Notes: generated by a model not told the origin, from the letters alone. DNA of 64,000 nt from CAZOJJ01 sp964580105 (GCA_964580105.1 CAZOJJ010000005.1:1-64000), one strand, 5' to 3'; shown: positions 15,075 to 24,020, numbered from the stretch's first letter. Numbers and translations: made by a program.

Positions 15075-15267
15075 TCGGGACGCTTGCGCTTTCGGCTCGG
15101 AGGCCGGGATGACACAAAGCCGAGGGGCGAGCACGGCCCCGAACAGCCTCTGAGGAGAGCCGGCGGCACGGCGTCCGGCGCAACGCTCGCCAGTTCGCGG
15201 TGCCGCCGCGGGAGGGGCAACTCCGTGCGCCGTCGGGTGTCGGGGAGACGAACCCGCCCCGTCGTGC

Positions 15268-16020
15268 ATGCGCCCCCTGCTCCTCCTCGGCCTCGCCGCA
15301 TCGCTCGCCGCCTGCGCACCCCGCCCCGTCACCGAGGCGGAGCGCCTCGGCCTCCCGGCCCTCGACATGGTCCGCGTCGAGGGCGGCACGTTCCGGATGG
15401 GCGACGTCTTCGAGGGCACCCACGAGGACGCCACGCCCGTCCACGCCGTCACGCTGCCCGCCTTCCTCCTCGGCCGCTACGAGGTCACGTACGACGAGTA
15501 CGACGCCTTCGCCCGCGCCGCGGGCCGCTCGCTCCCGCCGGACGACGGCCACGGGCGCGGGCGCCGGGCCGTGGCCTACGTCTCCTGGGACGACGCCGTG
15601 GCGTTCTGCGCCGTGTACGGATTCCGGCTCCCGACGGAGGCCGAGTGGGAGTACGCCGCCCGCGAAGGCGGCAGGGCCCTCCGCTACGCCGGCACCAACG
15701 ACCCTGACTCCCTCCGCCACTACGGCCGCGTCGAGGCCGAGGTCGAGCGCCACTCGTTCCCGGTCGGTCTCTACCGGCCCAACGCGCTCGGCCTCCACGA
15801 CATGACCGGCAACGTGATGGAGTGGGTCGGCGATTACTACCCATTCTACCCCGAGCCCGGCGCGGAGCCCGTCCTCCAGGACACCGCCCTGGCGATGCGC
15901 GTCCACCGGGGCGGCAGCTTCGCCCAGAAAGCCTCCCTCGCACCGACGTTCCACCGCGCAGGGACGATGCGGGACCTGGCCTCGGACGACCTCGGCTTCC
16001 GCTGCGCTGCCGGCGCCTGA
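15268..16020 (+). CDS. Lipoprotein with SUMF1/formylglycine-generating-enzyme-like domain
   Basis: 250 residues from ATG at 15268. The start is a lipoprotein signal peptide with lipobox LAAC (cysteine at about residue 16). The rest is an SUMF1 fold: VRVEGGTFRMGDVF, the GRYEVTYDEYDAF element, RLPTEAEWEYAA, GLHDMTGNVMEWVGDYY and MRVHRGGSF, ending in LGFRCA. The two catalytic cysteines of true formylglycine-generating enzymes are not recognisable, so it is more likely a binding or structural member on the outer membrane or periplasmic face. Such proteins often occur with gliding or secretion systems in this phylum; no such partner is adjacent. Confidence 0.82.
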   Translation: MRPLLLLGLAASLAACAPRPVTEAERLGLPALDMVRVEGGTFRMGDVFEGTHEDATPVHAVTLPAFLLGRYEVTYDEYDAFARAAGRSLPPDDGHGRGRRAVAYVSWDDAVAFCAVYGFRLPTEAEWEYAAREGGRALRYAGTNDPDSLRHYGRVEAEVERHSFPVGLYRPNALGLHDMTGNVMEWVGDYYPFYPEPGAEPVLQDTALAMRVHRGGSFAQKASLAPTFHRAGTMRDLASDDLGFRCAAGA

Positions 16021-16051
16021 CGGTGTTACGACCGGGCCACACCGAGCGGCG

Positions 16052-16059
16052 TAGCTTCC
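16052..16059 (+). promoter_or_regulatory. -7 like box TAGCTTCC
   Basis: Ends 23 bases before the ATG at 16083, the standard spacing in this window. Confidence 0.45.
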
Positions 16060-16082
16060 ATCTTCCCCTTGCCGCTCTGCCC

Positions 16083-16673
16083 ATGCGCCTCGCCTTTCCG
16101 CTCCTCCTCGCCTTCGTCCTCGCCGCCCCCACCCTCGCCCAGCGCGGCGTAGGCCCTGCCGCGCCCGGTTCGCGCGGCAACGACCGCCTCATCCGCGAAG
16201 CCCTCGTCGGCCTCGGCGTGCGGCCGGGCGGAGCCACCATCGAGTCGGCCGTGGACGCCGCGTTCGAGGCGCTGCTGCCGGGCGAGGACTACCGGCGCTA
16301 CCGCCTCAACGCCGTGCAGGCGCGCGCCATCGCCTGGACCGCCGTTCTCCTCGCCGCCGAGGGCGCGGCCGGCCCGCTGCCGGACCCGGACCCGCCTGCG
16401 CCCGTCTGCTACGACGTCGTCCAGCTCGTCTACGACCTCGCCGCCGCCGTGCCGCCACGGGCCTACGGCCTCTTCCTGACGGACGAGGAGAAGCAGGCGG
16501 CCCGCCCGCTCTCCACCGAGATCCGCCGCGCGGCCTCGGCCTGCGGCTGCTACGCCCTCGCCGACGCGGCGCTCGAACTCGACGGGATGCTGGCGTCGGG
16601 CCTCAACGTGGGCCGCGAGGACGTCGTGGAGCACATTGCCGGGATGCGGGCGCTGGCGGCTGCGTGTCCCTGA
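16083..16673 (+). CDS. Secreted hypothetical protein
   Basis: 196 residues from ATG at 16083. A signal peptide (MRLAFPLLLAFVLAAPTLAQ) is cut near residue 19. The mature part is mainly helical and has four cysteines: one near CYDVVQLVYDLAAAVPP, a close pair in ACGCYALADAALELD and one next to the last residue. They could form disulphides in the periplasm. It reads as two halves of helical hairpins. I do not recognise a family. It follows the SUMF1-like lipoprotein by 62 bases with its own promoter-like box, and is convergent with the acetyltransferase after a 3-base gap. Confidence 0.7.
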   Translation: MRLAFPLLLAFVLAAPTLAQRGVGPAAPGSRGNDRLIREALVGLGVRPGGATIESAVDAAFEALLPGEDYRRYRLNAVQARAIAWTAVLLAAEGAAGPLPDPDPPAPVCYDVVQLVYDLAAAVPPRAYGLFLTDEEKQAARPLSTEIRRAASACGCYALADAALELDGMLASGLNVGREDVVEHIAGMRALAAACP

Positions 16674-16676
16674 CGA

Positions 16677-17183
16677 CTACGGCCCGGCCGCCCGGGATCG
16701 TTCGAACACGTAGCGGACGACGGTCTCGCCGGGCCACCGCTCGAACGGGCTCTCGGCCCGCTCGACCTCGCGGAAGCCGACGCGCTCCAGCACGCGGCAG
16801 GACGCCGGGTTGGAGAGGAGCGCGTGCGCCGTTACCCGCTCCAGCCCGAGCGCTCCGAAGGCGAAGGCGACGACGAGGCGGGCCGCTTCGGTGGCGTAGC
16901 CGCGCCCCCAGTAGGGCACCCCGATCCAGTAGCCGAGGTCGGCCTGCCTGTCGTGGACCTCCTTGAGCCCGCACGCGCCGACGAGTTCGCCGCCGGCCAG
17001 AACGGCGAAGGCGTAGCCCTCGCCCCGGGCCCGGGCGCGCTGCGCCTCCTCGATGAACCGCTCGGCCCCGCCGGGCGGGTACGGGTGCGGGATCAACGTG
17101 GTGGCGGCGATGCGCACGTCGCTCGCCAGGCGCTGCACGGCCGGGGCATGGCGCGGAGAAAACGGCTCGATGGTTACGGACAT
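16677..17183 (-). CDS. GNAT family N-acetyltransferase (RimJ/RimL-like)
   Basis: 168 residues starting at ATG 17183 (MSVTIEPFSPRHAPAVQRL). The frame is open to 17378, but the extension has no acetyltransferase character. RimJ/RimL features: YAFAVLAGGELVGACGLKEV, LGYWIGVPYWGRGYATEA (the acetyl-CoA pyrophosphate loop GRGYAT) and LERVTAHALLSNPASCRVLERVGF. Proteins of this type acetylate N-termini of ribosomal proteins or small amines and antibiotics; substrate cannot be assigned. The gene is divergent from the broken beta-helix gene at 17248. Confidence 0.87.
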   Translation of the reverse strand: MSVTIEPFSPRHAPAVQRLASDVRIAATTLIPHPYPPGGAERFIEEAQRARARGEGYAFAVLAGGELVGACGLKEVHDRQADLGYWIGVPYWGRGYATEAARLVVAFAFGALGLERVTAHALLSNPASCRVLERVGFREVERAESPFERWPGETVVRYVFERSRAAGP

Positions 17184-17247
17184 ACCTCGCTTGGAATCCG
17201 GGCTGCGATGTCGTTCCTTGCGGCGTAGCGCCACGAGCGCAGCTCCC

Positions 17248-17577
17248 ATGAACGTACGCACGCTCGGCGTCACCCTCGCTCTCCTCCTAGCCTCGGAAGC
17301 CCACGCCCAGACGGTGTGGTACGTGGATCGCGATGCTACCGGCGCGAACACCGGCACGTCGTGGGCCGACGCCCTCACGGACCTCCAGGACGCCCTCGCC
17401 GCCGCCGAGGCGGGCGACGAGATCTGGGTCGCCGAGGGGACCTACCGCCCCACCTCGGGCACCGACCGGAGCGCCTCGTTCGTGCCCCCGACGGCGTCCG
17501 CCTCTTCGGCGGCTTCGACGGCGCGGATGGGCGAGACGACGCGCACGGCCTCGGGCACGATCACGCGCCTCCGCTAG
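17248..17577 (+). pseudogene. Frameshifted, truncated beta-helix secreted protein
   Basis: ATG at 17248 gives a good signal peptide (LGVTLALLLASEAHAQ) and then WYVDRDATGANTGTSWADAL and EIWVAEGTYRPTSGTDRSAS, the usual opening of secreted right-handed beta-helix proteins. After SFV the expected PDGVRLFGGFDG continues only in the next frame. One base is missing in a run of five Cs near 17480-17486. Even after correction the gene ends within about 50 codons as it meets the convergent gene's 3' end, while full proteins have several hundred residues. It is a remnant, though the shift itself could be a sequencing error. Confidence 0.65.
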
Positions 17578-18884
17578 CGACGCACGACGGTCACGGCACG
17601 CGTCGCCACGCGCCCGGCCGCCCGTAGCTGCACGAGGTAGACGCCGCTCGGCACGCCGGCCTCGGGCGCCCACGTCACCGTGTGGGACCCGGCCCCCTGG
17701 AACCCCATCGGCTGTGCGAACACGATCCGCCCGAGCACGTCGCTCACGAGGATCTCGACGTCGACGGACCGCGCCAGGCGGTAGCGGATGGAGACGGGGC
17801 CGGAGGCCGGGTTCGGCACGACGGCCTCCAGCGTGCCGTCCGCCTGCCCGGGCAGCGGCTCCGTCCCCGACGGCTCGGCGTCGAGCCGGTAGATGCGGGT
17901 GCCCGCCGCGAAGCCGAGCGTGTCGCCGAAGAAGCGAAAGCGGTTGATCTGGCCGTCGAGGTCGATCTGCTGCCAGGTTGCCCCGCCGTCGGTCGTGACC
18001 GACGTACGGCCCCGGCCGCTTGTCCATCCGATCCTCGGGGTGAGGAAGCCGACGCCCTGGAGGCTCCGCCCGCCGGGAATCGGCAGGTCCGTCCACGTCT
18101 GCCCCCCGTCCGTCGTCTTCATCACGACGCCGTTGGCGGGGTCGCCGTCGAACTCGACGGAGGCGTAGCCGACCTCGGTCGTGGGAAAGGAGAACTTCCA
18201 GCCCCACCCGCCGACCGCGCCGCCGGTGTGGCGGACACTCCACGTCGCGCCGCCGTCCGTCGTCTCGATGATGCGGGGGCGCGAGCCCGGCCCGAGGCCG
18301 CCGGTGCCGCCGAGGACGAAGCCGTGCTGCGCGTCGAAGAAGTACACGTCCACGGCGGTGTCGAGGTGGGGCGCGAGGGACGACGCGCTCCACGTCGCGC
18401 CGCCGTCCGACGTCTTGACGAGGTAGGCGGGCCCGGCATACTGCCCGACAGCGTAGACGGTCTGCTCGTCCACGACCCAGATCCCACAGATGCCGCCGCC
18501 GATGGCCGGCTGGATGCGGCCCGAGATGTCCGTCAGCGTCTGCCCGCCGTCGCGCGTCTCGTAGAGCCGTTCGTCGCTGAAGAGGACGCCGACCCAGCCC
18601 ACCTCGGGCGTCGCGAAGCCGGTGGCCCGGAGGTAGCCGGAGACGACCGTGGGCCCCTCCCAGCTCGCCCCGCCGTCCGCCGTCCGCCAGACTTCGCCGG
18701 CGCCGTTGACGGCCCAGCCGTGGGCGGGGTCGACGAAGAACACGTCCTCGCTCCGGTACGGGTGGTGCGGCGAGGCGTCGAGGAGGGACCACTGAGGGGC
18801 CCCCTGAGCACGAACGAGCACGGGGAGGACGAAGGCGAGCACCCCGCAGGGCACTGCACGGCGAAGGACGTAGCGCAAGCGCAT
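17574..18884 (-). CDS. Secreted BNR/Ycf48-like repeat protein with type IX sorting domain
   Basis: 436 residues, ATG at 18884 chosen because a signal peptide (MRLRYVLRRAVPCGVLAFVL) begins there. The body holds repeats with Asp-box motifs (TADGGASWEG, TSDGGATWSA, TTDGGATWSV, TTDGGQTWTD, TTDGGATWQQ), so it should be a beta propeller like sialidase/Ycf48 proteins. The last 80 residues (VVPNPASGPVSIRYRLA, VLGRIV, GVPSGVYLVQLRA) are a Por/type IX C-terminal sorting domain. It is exported by Sec, then moved to the cell surface by type IX secretion. The ligand is unknown. It overlaps the broken beta-helix gene by a few bases. Confidence 0.88.
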   Translation of the reverse strand: MRLRYVLRRAVPCGVLAFVLPVLVRAQGAPQWSLLDASPHHPYRSEDVFFVDPAHGWAVNGAGEVWRTADGGASWEGPTVVSGYLRATGFATPEVGWVGVLFSDERLYETRDGGQTLTDISGRIQPAIGGGICGIWVVDEQTVYAVGQYAGPAYLVKTSDGGATWSASSLAPHLDTAVDVYFFDAQHGFVLGGTGGLGPGSRPRIIETTDGGATWSVRHTGGAVGGWGWKFSFPTTEVGYASVEFDGDPANGVVMKTTDGGQTWTDLPIPGGRSLQGVGFLTPRIGWTSGRGRTSVTTDGGATWQQIDLDGQINRFRFFGDTLGFAAGTRIYRLDAEPSGTEPLPGQADGTLEAVVPNPASGPVSIRYRLARSVDVEILVSDVLGRIVFAQPMGFQGAGSHTVTWAPEAGVPSGVYLVQLRAAGRVATRAVTVVRR

Positions 18885-19037
18885 GGGCGACGGGAAGAGA
18901 AAGCACCGGAGGTTACGAGTGCGCCGATTCTCCGCCAACACCACCGGCCACGTCCTCTCCGTCGCCCGAAACCGTCGCCCGAAACCGTCGCACGGCGTCC
19001 CGCGCGCCGGGCCGCGCGCCGGGCCGAAGTCCGGCCC

Positions 19038-19262
19038 TCAATCCCGCCGGAAGCGCATCCGCTGGTGCGGCCGGACACGCCCCGAGGGGGCCCCGTCCAC
19101 GAGCACGGCCTGCCACCCCTGCACGTCCGCCTCGGGCTCGATCAGGAGCGACTGGTCGTCGGGCACCCCGCCCGCACGGCGGACGGCCTCCTCGGGGGTG
19201 CGCCCGCGTTGGAGGCCCGTGAAGCGCGCCGGGCCGACGGCGTCCAACTCGTACTGCGGCAT
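19038..19262 (-). CDS. Small conserved-looking hypothetical protein
   Basis: 74 residues from ATG at 19262 (MPQYELDAVGPARFTGLQRG). It contains RTPEEAVRRAGGVPDDQS and LIEPEADVQGWQAVLVDG, a compact alpha/beta layout with two tryptophan/phenylalanine-anchored strands, then a basic tail. I do not recognise a family. Codon third positions are GC-rich like those of neighbours, and a TACCTTGG promoter-like box lies 29 bases upstream on the same strand, which supports a real gene. Divergent from the HPPD gene. Confidence 0.6.
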   Translation of the reverse strand: MPQYELDAVGPARFTGLQRGRTPEEAVRRAGGVPDDQSLLIEPEADVQGWQAVLVDGAPSGRVRPHQRMRFRRD

Positions 19263-19291
19263 CGGGAATGGGGGCTTAGATTCCGGGGAAA

Positions 19292-19299
19292 CCAAGGTA
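19292..19299 (-). promoter_or_regulatory. -7 like box TACCTTGG
   Basis: Minus-strand box 29 bases before the ATG at 19262; the same octamer precedes the TPP riboswitch at 41574. Confidence 0.45.
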
Positions 19300-19383
19300 G
19301 CACGGAGCGGCGCGTCCCGGAACGCACCGCCCGCCGCCCCGTCTCACCCCTATTCGCTTGCGCTCCCCCAGCCCCGTTCGCTC

Positions 19384-20535
19384 ATGGAAACCCCCACCCT
19401 CGACCGCCCCACCGACCTCCGCGACGCCCCCGACGCGCTCGAGAACGACTTCCTCCCCATCAACGGGACCGACTACATCGAGTTCTACGTCGGCAACGCG
19501 AAGCAGGCGGCGCACTACTACCAGGCGGCCTTCGGCTTCCGCCTCATCGGCTACCGCGGCCCCGAAACCGGCCACCGCGACACGGCGAGCTACCTGCTCG
19601 TCCAGGACAAGATCCGCTTCGTCCTCACCACCCCGATCCGATCCGGCAACCCCATCGCCGACCACATCTACAAGCACGGCGACGGCGTCAAGGACATCGC
19701 GCTCTGGGTGGACGACGCCCGCTCGGCCTTCGAGGAGACGACCAAGCGCGGCGCCGTCCCCGTCCGCGAGCCCGAGGTGCTCGAAGACGAACACGGCCGG
19801 ATCGTCGTCGCGGCGATGGGCACCTACGGCGACACCATCCACACGTTCGTCGAGCGGAAGGACTACCACGGCCTGTTCATGCCGGGCTTCGTGCCCTACG
19901 AGAACCCCCACTGGCAGCCCGAGGCGGTCGGCCTCAAGTACGTGGACCACTGCGTCGGCAACGTCCACCTCGGCGACATGAACCGCTACGTCGACTACTA
20001 CTCGGAGACGATGGGCTTCCGCAACCTCCTCCACTTCACCGACAAGGCGATCTCGACGGAGTACTCCTCGCTGATGTCGAAGGTGATGGCCAACGGGAAC
20101 GAGCGGATCAAATTCCCCATCAACGAGCCGGCCCAGGGCAAGAAGCGGAGCCAGATCGACGAGTACCTCGAGTTCTACGACGGCGCCGGCGTGCAGCACG
20201 TCGCCCTGGCGACGGACGACATCCTCTCGACGGTGACGCAGCTCCGCAACCGCGGCGTCGAGTTCCTCACCGTCCCGACGACGTACTACGAGGAGCTCCA
20301 GCAGCGCGTCGGCACGATCGACGAGCCCGTCGACGCCCTCGCCGAGCTCGGCATCCTCGTCGACCGTGACCCGGACGGCTACCTCCTCCAGATCTTCACC
20401 AAGCCCGTCGAGGACCGCCCGACGGTCTTCTACGAGATCATCCAGCGCAAGGGCGCGCGCACCTTCGGCGAGGGCAACTTCAAGGCCCTCTTCGAGGCCA
20501 TCGAGCGCGAGCAGGAGCGCCGGGGCAACCTCTGA
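19384..20535 (+). CDS. hppD: 4-hydroxyphenylpyruvate dioxygenase
   Basis: 383 residues from ATG at 19384. Two vicinal-oxygen-chelate halves: N-terminal NGTDYIEFYVGNAKQAAHYY and C-terminal LKYVDHCVGNVHLGDMNRYV. Iron ligands visible: His in VDHCVGNV, His in GVQHVALATDD, and Glu in TVFYEIIQRKG. The C-terminal GEGNFKALFEAIEREQ tail closes the active site in this family. The enzyme converts 4-hydroxyphenylpyruvate to homogentisate in tyrosine breakdown. The next gene on the same strand is homogentisate dioxygenase, 98 bases away and separated by an inverted repeat. The frame upstream of 19384 is open but not homologous. Confidence 0.95.
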   Translation: METPTLDRPTDLRDAPDALENDFLPINGTDYIEFYVGNAKQAAHYYQAAFGFRLIGYRGPETGHRDTASYLLVQDKIRFVLTTPIRSGNPIADHIYKHGDGVKDIALWVDDARSAFEETTKRGAVPVREPEVLEDEHGRIVVAAMGTYGDTIHTFVERKDYHGLFMPGFVPYENPHWQPEAVGLKYVDHCVGNVHLGDMNRYVDYYSETMGFRNLLHFTDKAISTEYSSLMSKVMANGNERIKFPINEPAQGKKRSQIDEYLEFYDGAGVQHVALATDDILSTVTQLRNRGVEFLTVPTTYYEELQQRVGTIDEPVDALAELGILVDRDPDGYLLQIFTKPVEDRPTVFYEIIQRKGARTFGEGNFKALFEAIEREQERRGNL

Positions 20536-20550
20536 GAAGTAGGAAGGGCG

Positions 20551-20603
20551 AAGTGAGAAAGGCCGGTCCGGCCTCTTCGCCCACGCCCAGCCCTTTCTCA
20601 CTT
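20551..20603. repeat. Inverted repeat between hppD and the homogentisate dioxygenase gene
   Basis: Perfect 12-bp arms AAGTGAGAAAGG (20551-20562) and its complement (20592-20603), with a small inner CCGG-T-CCGG hairpin. Purine-rich then pyrimidine-rich. No T-run; a terminator or processing site is possible. Confidence 0.6.
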
Positions 20604-20618
20604 CCACCTTCCAACGTC

Positions 20619-20626
20619 TACCTTCA
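20619..20626 (+). promoter_or_regulatory. -7 like box TACCTTCA
   Basis: Only 7 bases before the ATG at 20634; if used, transcription would start at or inside the start codon. Weaker candidate than the others. Confidence 0.25.
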
Positions 20627-20633
20627 CATCGCC

Positions 20634-21896
20634 ATGCCGTTCTACCACAAGATGGGCCAGGTGCCGCGCAAGCGGCACGTCCAGTTCCGCCGCCCCGACG
20701 GCGCCCTCTACACCGAGGAGGTGATCGGCGCCGAGGGCTTCTCCGGCATCGCGTCCATCGCGTACCACATCCACCCGCCCACGCTCGTCGACCGGGTGCT
20801 CGACCCCGAGCCGTACGCCGTGGAGTACGTGGAGCAGGACTTCCTCCGCCACCGCCACTTCCTCGGTAGGGAGATCGCGCCCGGCGGCGACTGGCTCTCC
20901 GGCCGCCACTACATCATGGGCAACGCGGACGTCGCCCTCGCGCTCTGCGCGCCGACGGAGCCGATGGGCGAGGCGGAGTTCTACAAGAACGCCTCGTGCG
21001 ACGAGCTGATCTACGTCCACGACGGCGAGGGGGTGCTCCAGACGCCGCTCGGCACCGTCGCCTTCGAGAAGGGCGACTACGTCCACGTCCCGCGCACGCT
21101 CACGCACCGCTGGGTGTTTACGGGCGAGACGCAGCCGCGCCTCCTCGTCATCGAGGCGCCGACGGAGTTCCACCCGCCCAAGCGCTACCGCAACCAGTTC
21201 GGCCAGCTCCTGGAGCACTCGCCCTACTCCGAGCGCGACTTCCGCCCGCCGATGGAGCTCGTCACCATTGACGAGGAGGGCGCGTTCACCGTGCGGATCA
21301 AGAAGCACGGCAAGCTGCACCCGTTCGTCTACCGCTACCACCCGTTCGACGTGGTCGGCTGGGACGGCTACATGTACCCCTACGCCATCTCGATCCACGA
21401 CTTCGAGCCCATCACCGGCCGCATCCACCAGCCGCCGCCGGTGCACCAGATGTTCGAGGCGCGCAACTTCGTCGTGTGCTCGTTCGTGCCGCGCCTGTTC
21501 GACTACCACCCCGACTCCATCCCGGCGCCGTACAACCACTCCAACATTGACTCCGACGAGGTCCTCTACTACGCCGAGGGCGACTTCATGAGCCGGAAGG
21601 GCATAGAGCGCGGGTCGTTCACGCTCCACCCCGGCGGCATCCCGCACGGCCCGCATCCCGGCACCACCGAGGCGAGCATCGGCAAGAAGGAGACGCACGA
21701 ACTGGCCGTGATGGTGGACACGTTCCGCCCGCTCCACCTCACGAAGGAGGCGCTGCGCATCGAGGACGATGACTACGTCTACTCGTGGCAGCCCGAGAAG
21801 CACGGCCACCCGATGCCCGACGCCGCGCCCGTCCCGCCGGACGTCTCCGGCGACGGCGCCGTTGCGGACGCCTCTCCGGCCGACGCGGCGCGCTGA
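20634..21896 (+). CDS. hmgA: Homogentisate 1,2-dioxygenase
   Basis: 420 residues from ATG at 20634. It is the bacterial short form. An N-terminal cupin has DELIYVHDGEGVLQTPLG and GDYVHVPRTLTHRW. The catalytic part has PYNHSNIDSDEVLYYAEGDF, which supplies a histidine and a glutamate for iron, and the HPGGIPHGPHPG element with the second iron histidine. It opens the homogentisate ring to maleylacetoacetate, the step after hppD. The remaining enzymes (isomerase, fumarylacetoacetase) are not in the window. The C-terminal Ala/Pro-rich 25 residues look like a low-complexity extension. The start is fixed by the MPFYHKMGQVPRKRHVQFR opening. Confidence 0.94.
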   Translation: MPFYHKMGQVPRKRHVQFRRPDGALYTEEVIGAEGFSGIASIAYHIHPPTLVDRVLDPEPYAVEYVEQDFLRHRHFLGREIAPGGDWLSGRHYIMGNADVALALCAPTEPMGEAEFYKNASCDELIYVHDGEGVLQTPLGTVAFEKGDYVHVPRTLTHRWVFTGETQPRLLVIEAPTEFHPPKRYRNQFGQLLEHSPYSERDFRPPMELVTIDEEGAFTVRIKKHGKLHPFVYRYHPFDVVGWDGYMYPYAISIHDFEPITGRIHQPPPVHQMFEARNFVVCSFVPRLFDYHPDSIPAPYNHSNIDSDEVLYYAEGDFMSRKGIERGSFTLHPGGIPHGPHPGTTEASIGKKETHELAVMVDTFRPLHLTKEALRIEDDDYVYSWQPEKHGHPMPDAAPVPPDVSGDGAVADASPADAAR

Positions 21897-21927
21897 CGCG
21901 GCGCGCTGACGTCCATTCCCCGCTCAG

Positions 21928-21935
21928 TACCTTGT
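21928..21935 (+). promoter_or_regulatory. -7 like box TACCTTGT
   Basis: 49 bases before the ATG at 21985, longer spacing than usual. Tentative. Confidence 0.3.
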
Positions 21936-21984
21936 AGGGGCGCACGGCCGTGCGCCCCTACGTCCGTTCTACGCCTCCCGTCCG

Positions 21985-23967
21985 ATGCCCGAGTTCCCTT
22001 TCGGCCAGGCCGTCGCCTGGCAGCCCGACCCCGATACCGTCGCACAGACCAACCTCGCTGCGTTCTGGAAGAAGCAGGGGCTGGACTCCTACGACGCCCT
22101 CCTCGGTTGGGCCGTGGAGAACGTCGGCCGGTTCTGGGAGGCGGCGCTGGACGACCTCGGCGTCGAGTTCTACGAGCCCTACGCGCAGATCCTCGACACG
22201 GCGAACGGCATCGAGCGGCCGGCGTGGTGCGTGGGCGGCGTGATGAACGTCGTCCACAACCTCCTGGACAAGTGGCAACCCACCGAGGTGGCCGAGCGCG
22301 ACGCCGTCCGCTACGAGTCCGAGGCGGGTGAGGTCACGAGGCTGACGTACCGCGAGCTCCACGAGCGCGTCGCCACGTGCGCCGCCGGGCTCCGCGCGCT
22401 CGGCCTCGGGCGGGGCGACGCCGTCGGGCTCTACATGCCGATGACGCCGGAGCTGGTCGTCGCCTTCCTGGCGGTCATCAAGATCGGCGGGATCGTGCTC
22501 CCGCTGTTCTCCGGCTACGGCGCCGAGGCCGTCGCCACGCGGCTGCGGGACGGCCACGCCCGCGCGCTGTTCGTGTCCGACGCGCTCGTCCGACGCGGGC
22601 GGTACCTCCCCATGAAGGAGGTGGCCGACGAAGCGCTGGCCGGCTGCCCGTCGGTTGAGTTCGTGTTCGTCCACCGCCACGTGGGCGAGGCGGCGCTGAA
22701 ACGGGGCGTCCCCTTCACCGCCGGGAGGGACCGGACCTGGGACGACCTCTTGCGCGTGGGCCGCGAGCACGCCGACGCCGAAGCGACGGCCACCGAGCGC
22801 ACGAGCGCCGAGGACCCGCTCATGCTCATCTACACGAGCGGCACGACGGGCACGCCGAAGGGCGCCGTCCACACCCACTGCGGCTTCCCGATCAAAGCGG
22901 CTCAGGACATGCGCCACCCGATGGACCTGAAGCCCGGCGACGTGATGTGGTGGATGTCCGACATGGGCTGGATGATGGGCCCGTGGCTCGTCTTCGGCAC
23001 CCTCCTCAACGGCGCCACGATGGTGCTCTTCGACGGCGCGCCGGACTACCCCGAGGCCGACCGGACGTGGGCCGTCTGCGAGCGCCTCGGCGTGACGCAC
23101 CTCGGCGTCTCCCCCACCCTCATCCGGGCGCTCATGCCCCACGGCACGGAGCCGATCCGGAAGCACGACCTTCGCGGCCTTCGGGCCGTCGGCTCGACGG
23201 GCTCGCCGTGGGACCCGGAGTCGTGGCAGTGGCTCTTCACGCACGTGCTCGAACGGAAGAAGCCGATCCTCAACTACTCCGGCGGCACCGAGATCTCCGG
23301 CGGCATCGTGTGCGGCAACTTCGTGCAGCCGCTGAAGCCGTGCGGGTTCTCCGGCCCCGTCGTCGGCATGGACGCCGACGTGGTGGACGCCGACGGCACC
23401 CCCGTGCGCGGCGAGGTCGGCGAGCTCGTGCTCCGCCGGCCGTGGATCGGCATGACGCGCGGCTTCTGGGGCGACGACGAGCGCTACCTCGACTCCTACT
23501 GGCGGAAAATCCCCGGCCTGTGGGTCCACGGCGACTTCGCCGCCATCGACCGCGACGGCGTCTGGTACATCCTCGGCCGCTCGGACGACACGATCAAGGT
23601 GGCGGGCAAGCGCCTCGGCCCGGCCGAGGTCGAGGCCGTCCTCAACGCGCACGAGGCCGTCGTGGAGAGCGCGGCCGTCGGCGTGCCGGACGACGTGAAG
23701 GGCGAGGCCGTCGTCGCCTTCTGCGTGCTGAAGACGGGCACCGAGGCATCGGAAGCGCTGCGCGCCGAGCTGGTCGGGCGGCTCGTGGCGGCGCTCGGGA
23801 AGGCGCTCACGCCGAAGGCCGTCTACTTCGTGGACGCCCTCCCGAAGACGCGCAACGCGAAGGTGATGCGGCGGGTGATCCGGGCCGCCCACCTCGGCGG
23901 CGACCTCGGCAACGTCACCGCCCTCGAAGCGCCGGAAACGGTGGAGGCCATTCGCGCGGCGCGGTAG
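21985..23967 (+). CDS. AMP-forming acyl-CoA synthetase (acetyl/acetoacetyl-CoA synthetase-like)
   Basis: 660 residues from ATG at 21985. The ACS N-terminal region (about 1-100) ends in VGGVMNVVHNLLDKW. ATP-binding P-loop YTSGTTGTPKGAVHTH, then MSDMGWMMGP, NYSGGTEISGG (A5 motif) and the hinge/A8 region WYILGRSDDTIKVAGKRLGP. The C-terminal catalytic lysine sits in LPKTRNAKVMRR. It activates a short acid with ATP and CoA. Position after homogentisate dioxygenase makes acetoacetate, the end product of tyrosine breakdown, an attractive substrate, but acetate or propionate fit the family equally. Cytoplasmic. Confidence 0.88.
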   Translation: MPEFPFGQAVAWQPDPDTVAQTNLAAFWKKQGLDSYDALLGWAVENVGRFWEAALDDLGVEFYEPYAQILDTANGIERPAWCVGGVMNVVHNLLDKWQPTEVAERDAVRYESEAGEVTRLTYRELHERVATCAAGLRALGLGRGDAVGLYMPMTPELVVAFLAVIKIGGIVLPLFSGYGAEAVATRLRDGHARALFVSDALVRRGRYLPMKEVADEALAGCPSVEFVFVHRHVGEAALKRGVPFTAGRDRTWDDLLRVGREHADAEATATERTSAEDPLMLIYTSGTTGTPKGAVHTHCGFPIKAAQDMRHPMDLKPGDVMWWMSDMGWMMGPWLVFGTLLNGATMVLFDGAPDYPEADRTWAVCERLGVTHLGVSPTLIRALMPHGTEPIRKHDLRGLRAVGSTGSPWDPESWQWLFTHVLERKKPILNYSGGTEISGGIVCGNFVQPLKPCGFSGPVVGMDADVVDADGTPVRGEVGELVLRRPWIGMTRGFWGDDERYLDSYWRKIPGLWVHGDFAAIDRDGVWYILGRSDDTIKVAGKRLGPAEVEAVLNAHEAVVESAAVGVPDDVKGEAVVAFCVLKTGTEASEALRAELVGRLVAALGKALTPKAVYFVDALPKTRNAKVMRRVIRAAHLGGDLGNVTALEAPETVEAIRAAR

Positions 23968-24020
23968 CCCCTGCCAAAGCCCCTCCTGCGCGGAGTGCGA
24001 GCCGGCGGCGCGGGCGGATC

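Larger units (their letters stand above)
14744..15267. other. Gene-free repeat region with assembly gap
   Basis: Contains an 18-bp tandem array (partly lost in a 100-N gap), an inverted pair of gtcatcccgg / ccgggatgac sequences (14962-14971 and about 15101-15111) of a kind common as dispersed intergenic repeats, and a 13-bp array. No credible ORF; frames over it are repeat translations. Confidence 0.8.

Noticed and set aside
14962..15111. Insertion sequence bounded by gtcatcccgg inverted pair
   Set aside because: Only 150 bases, no transposase and no target duplication; more likely a dispersed intergenic repeat.
12745..15153. 802-residue frame across the glycosyltransferase, epimerase and gap
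   Set aside because: Arg/Pro/Gly-rich shadow that crosses Ns and repeats.
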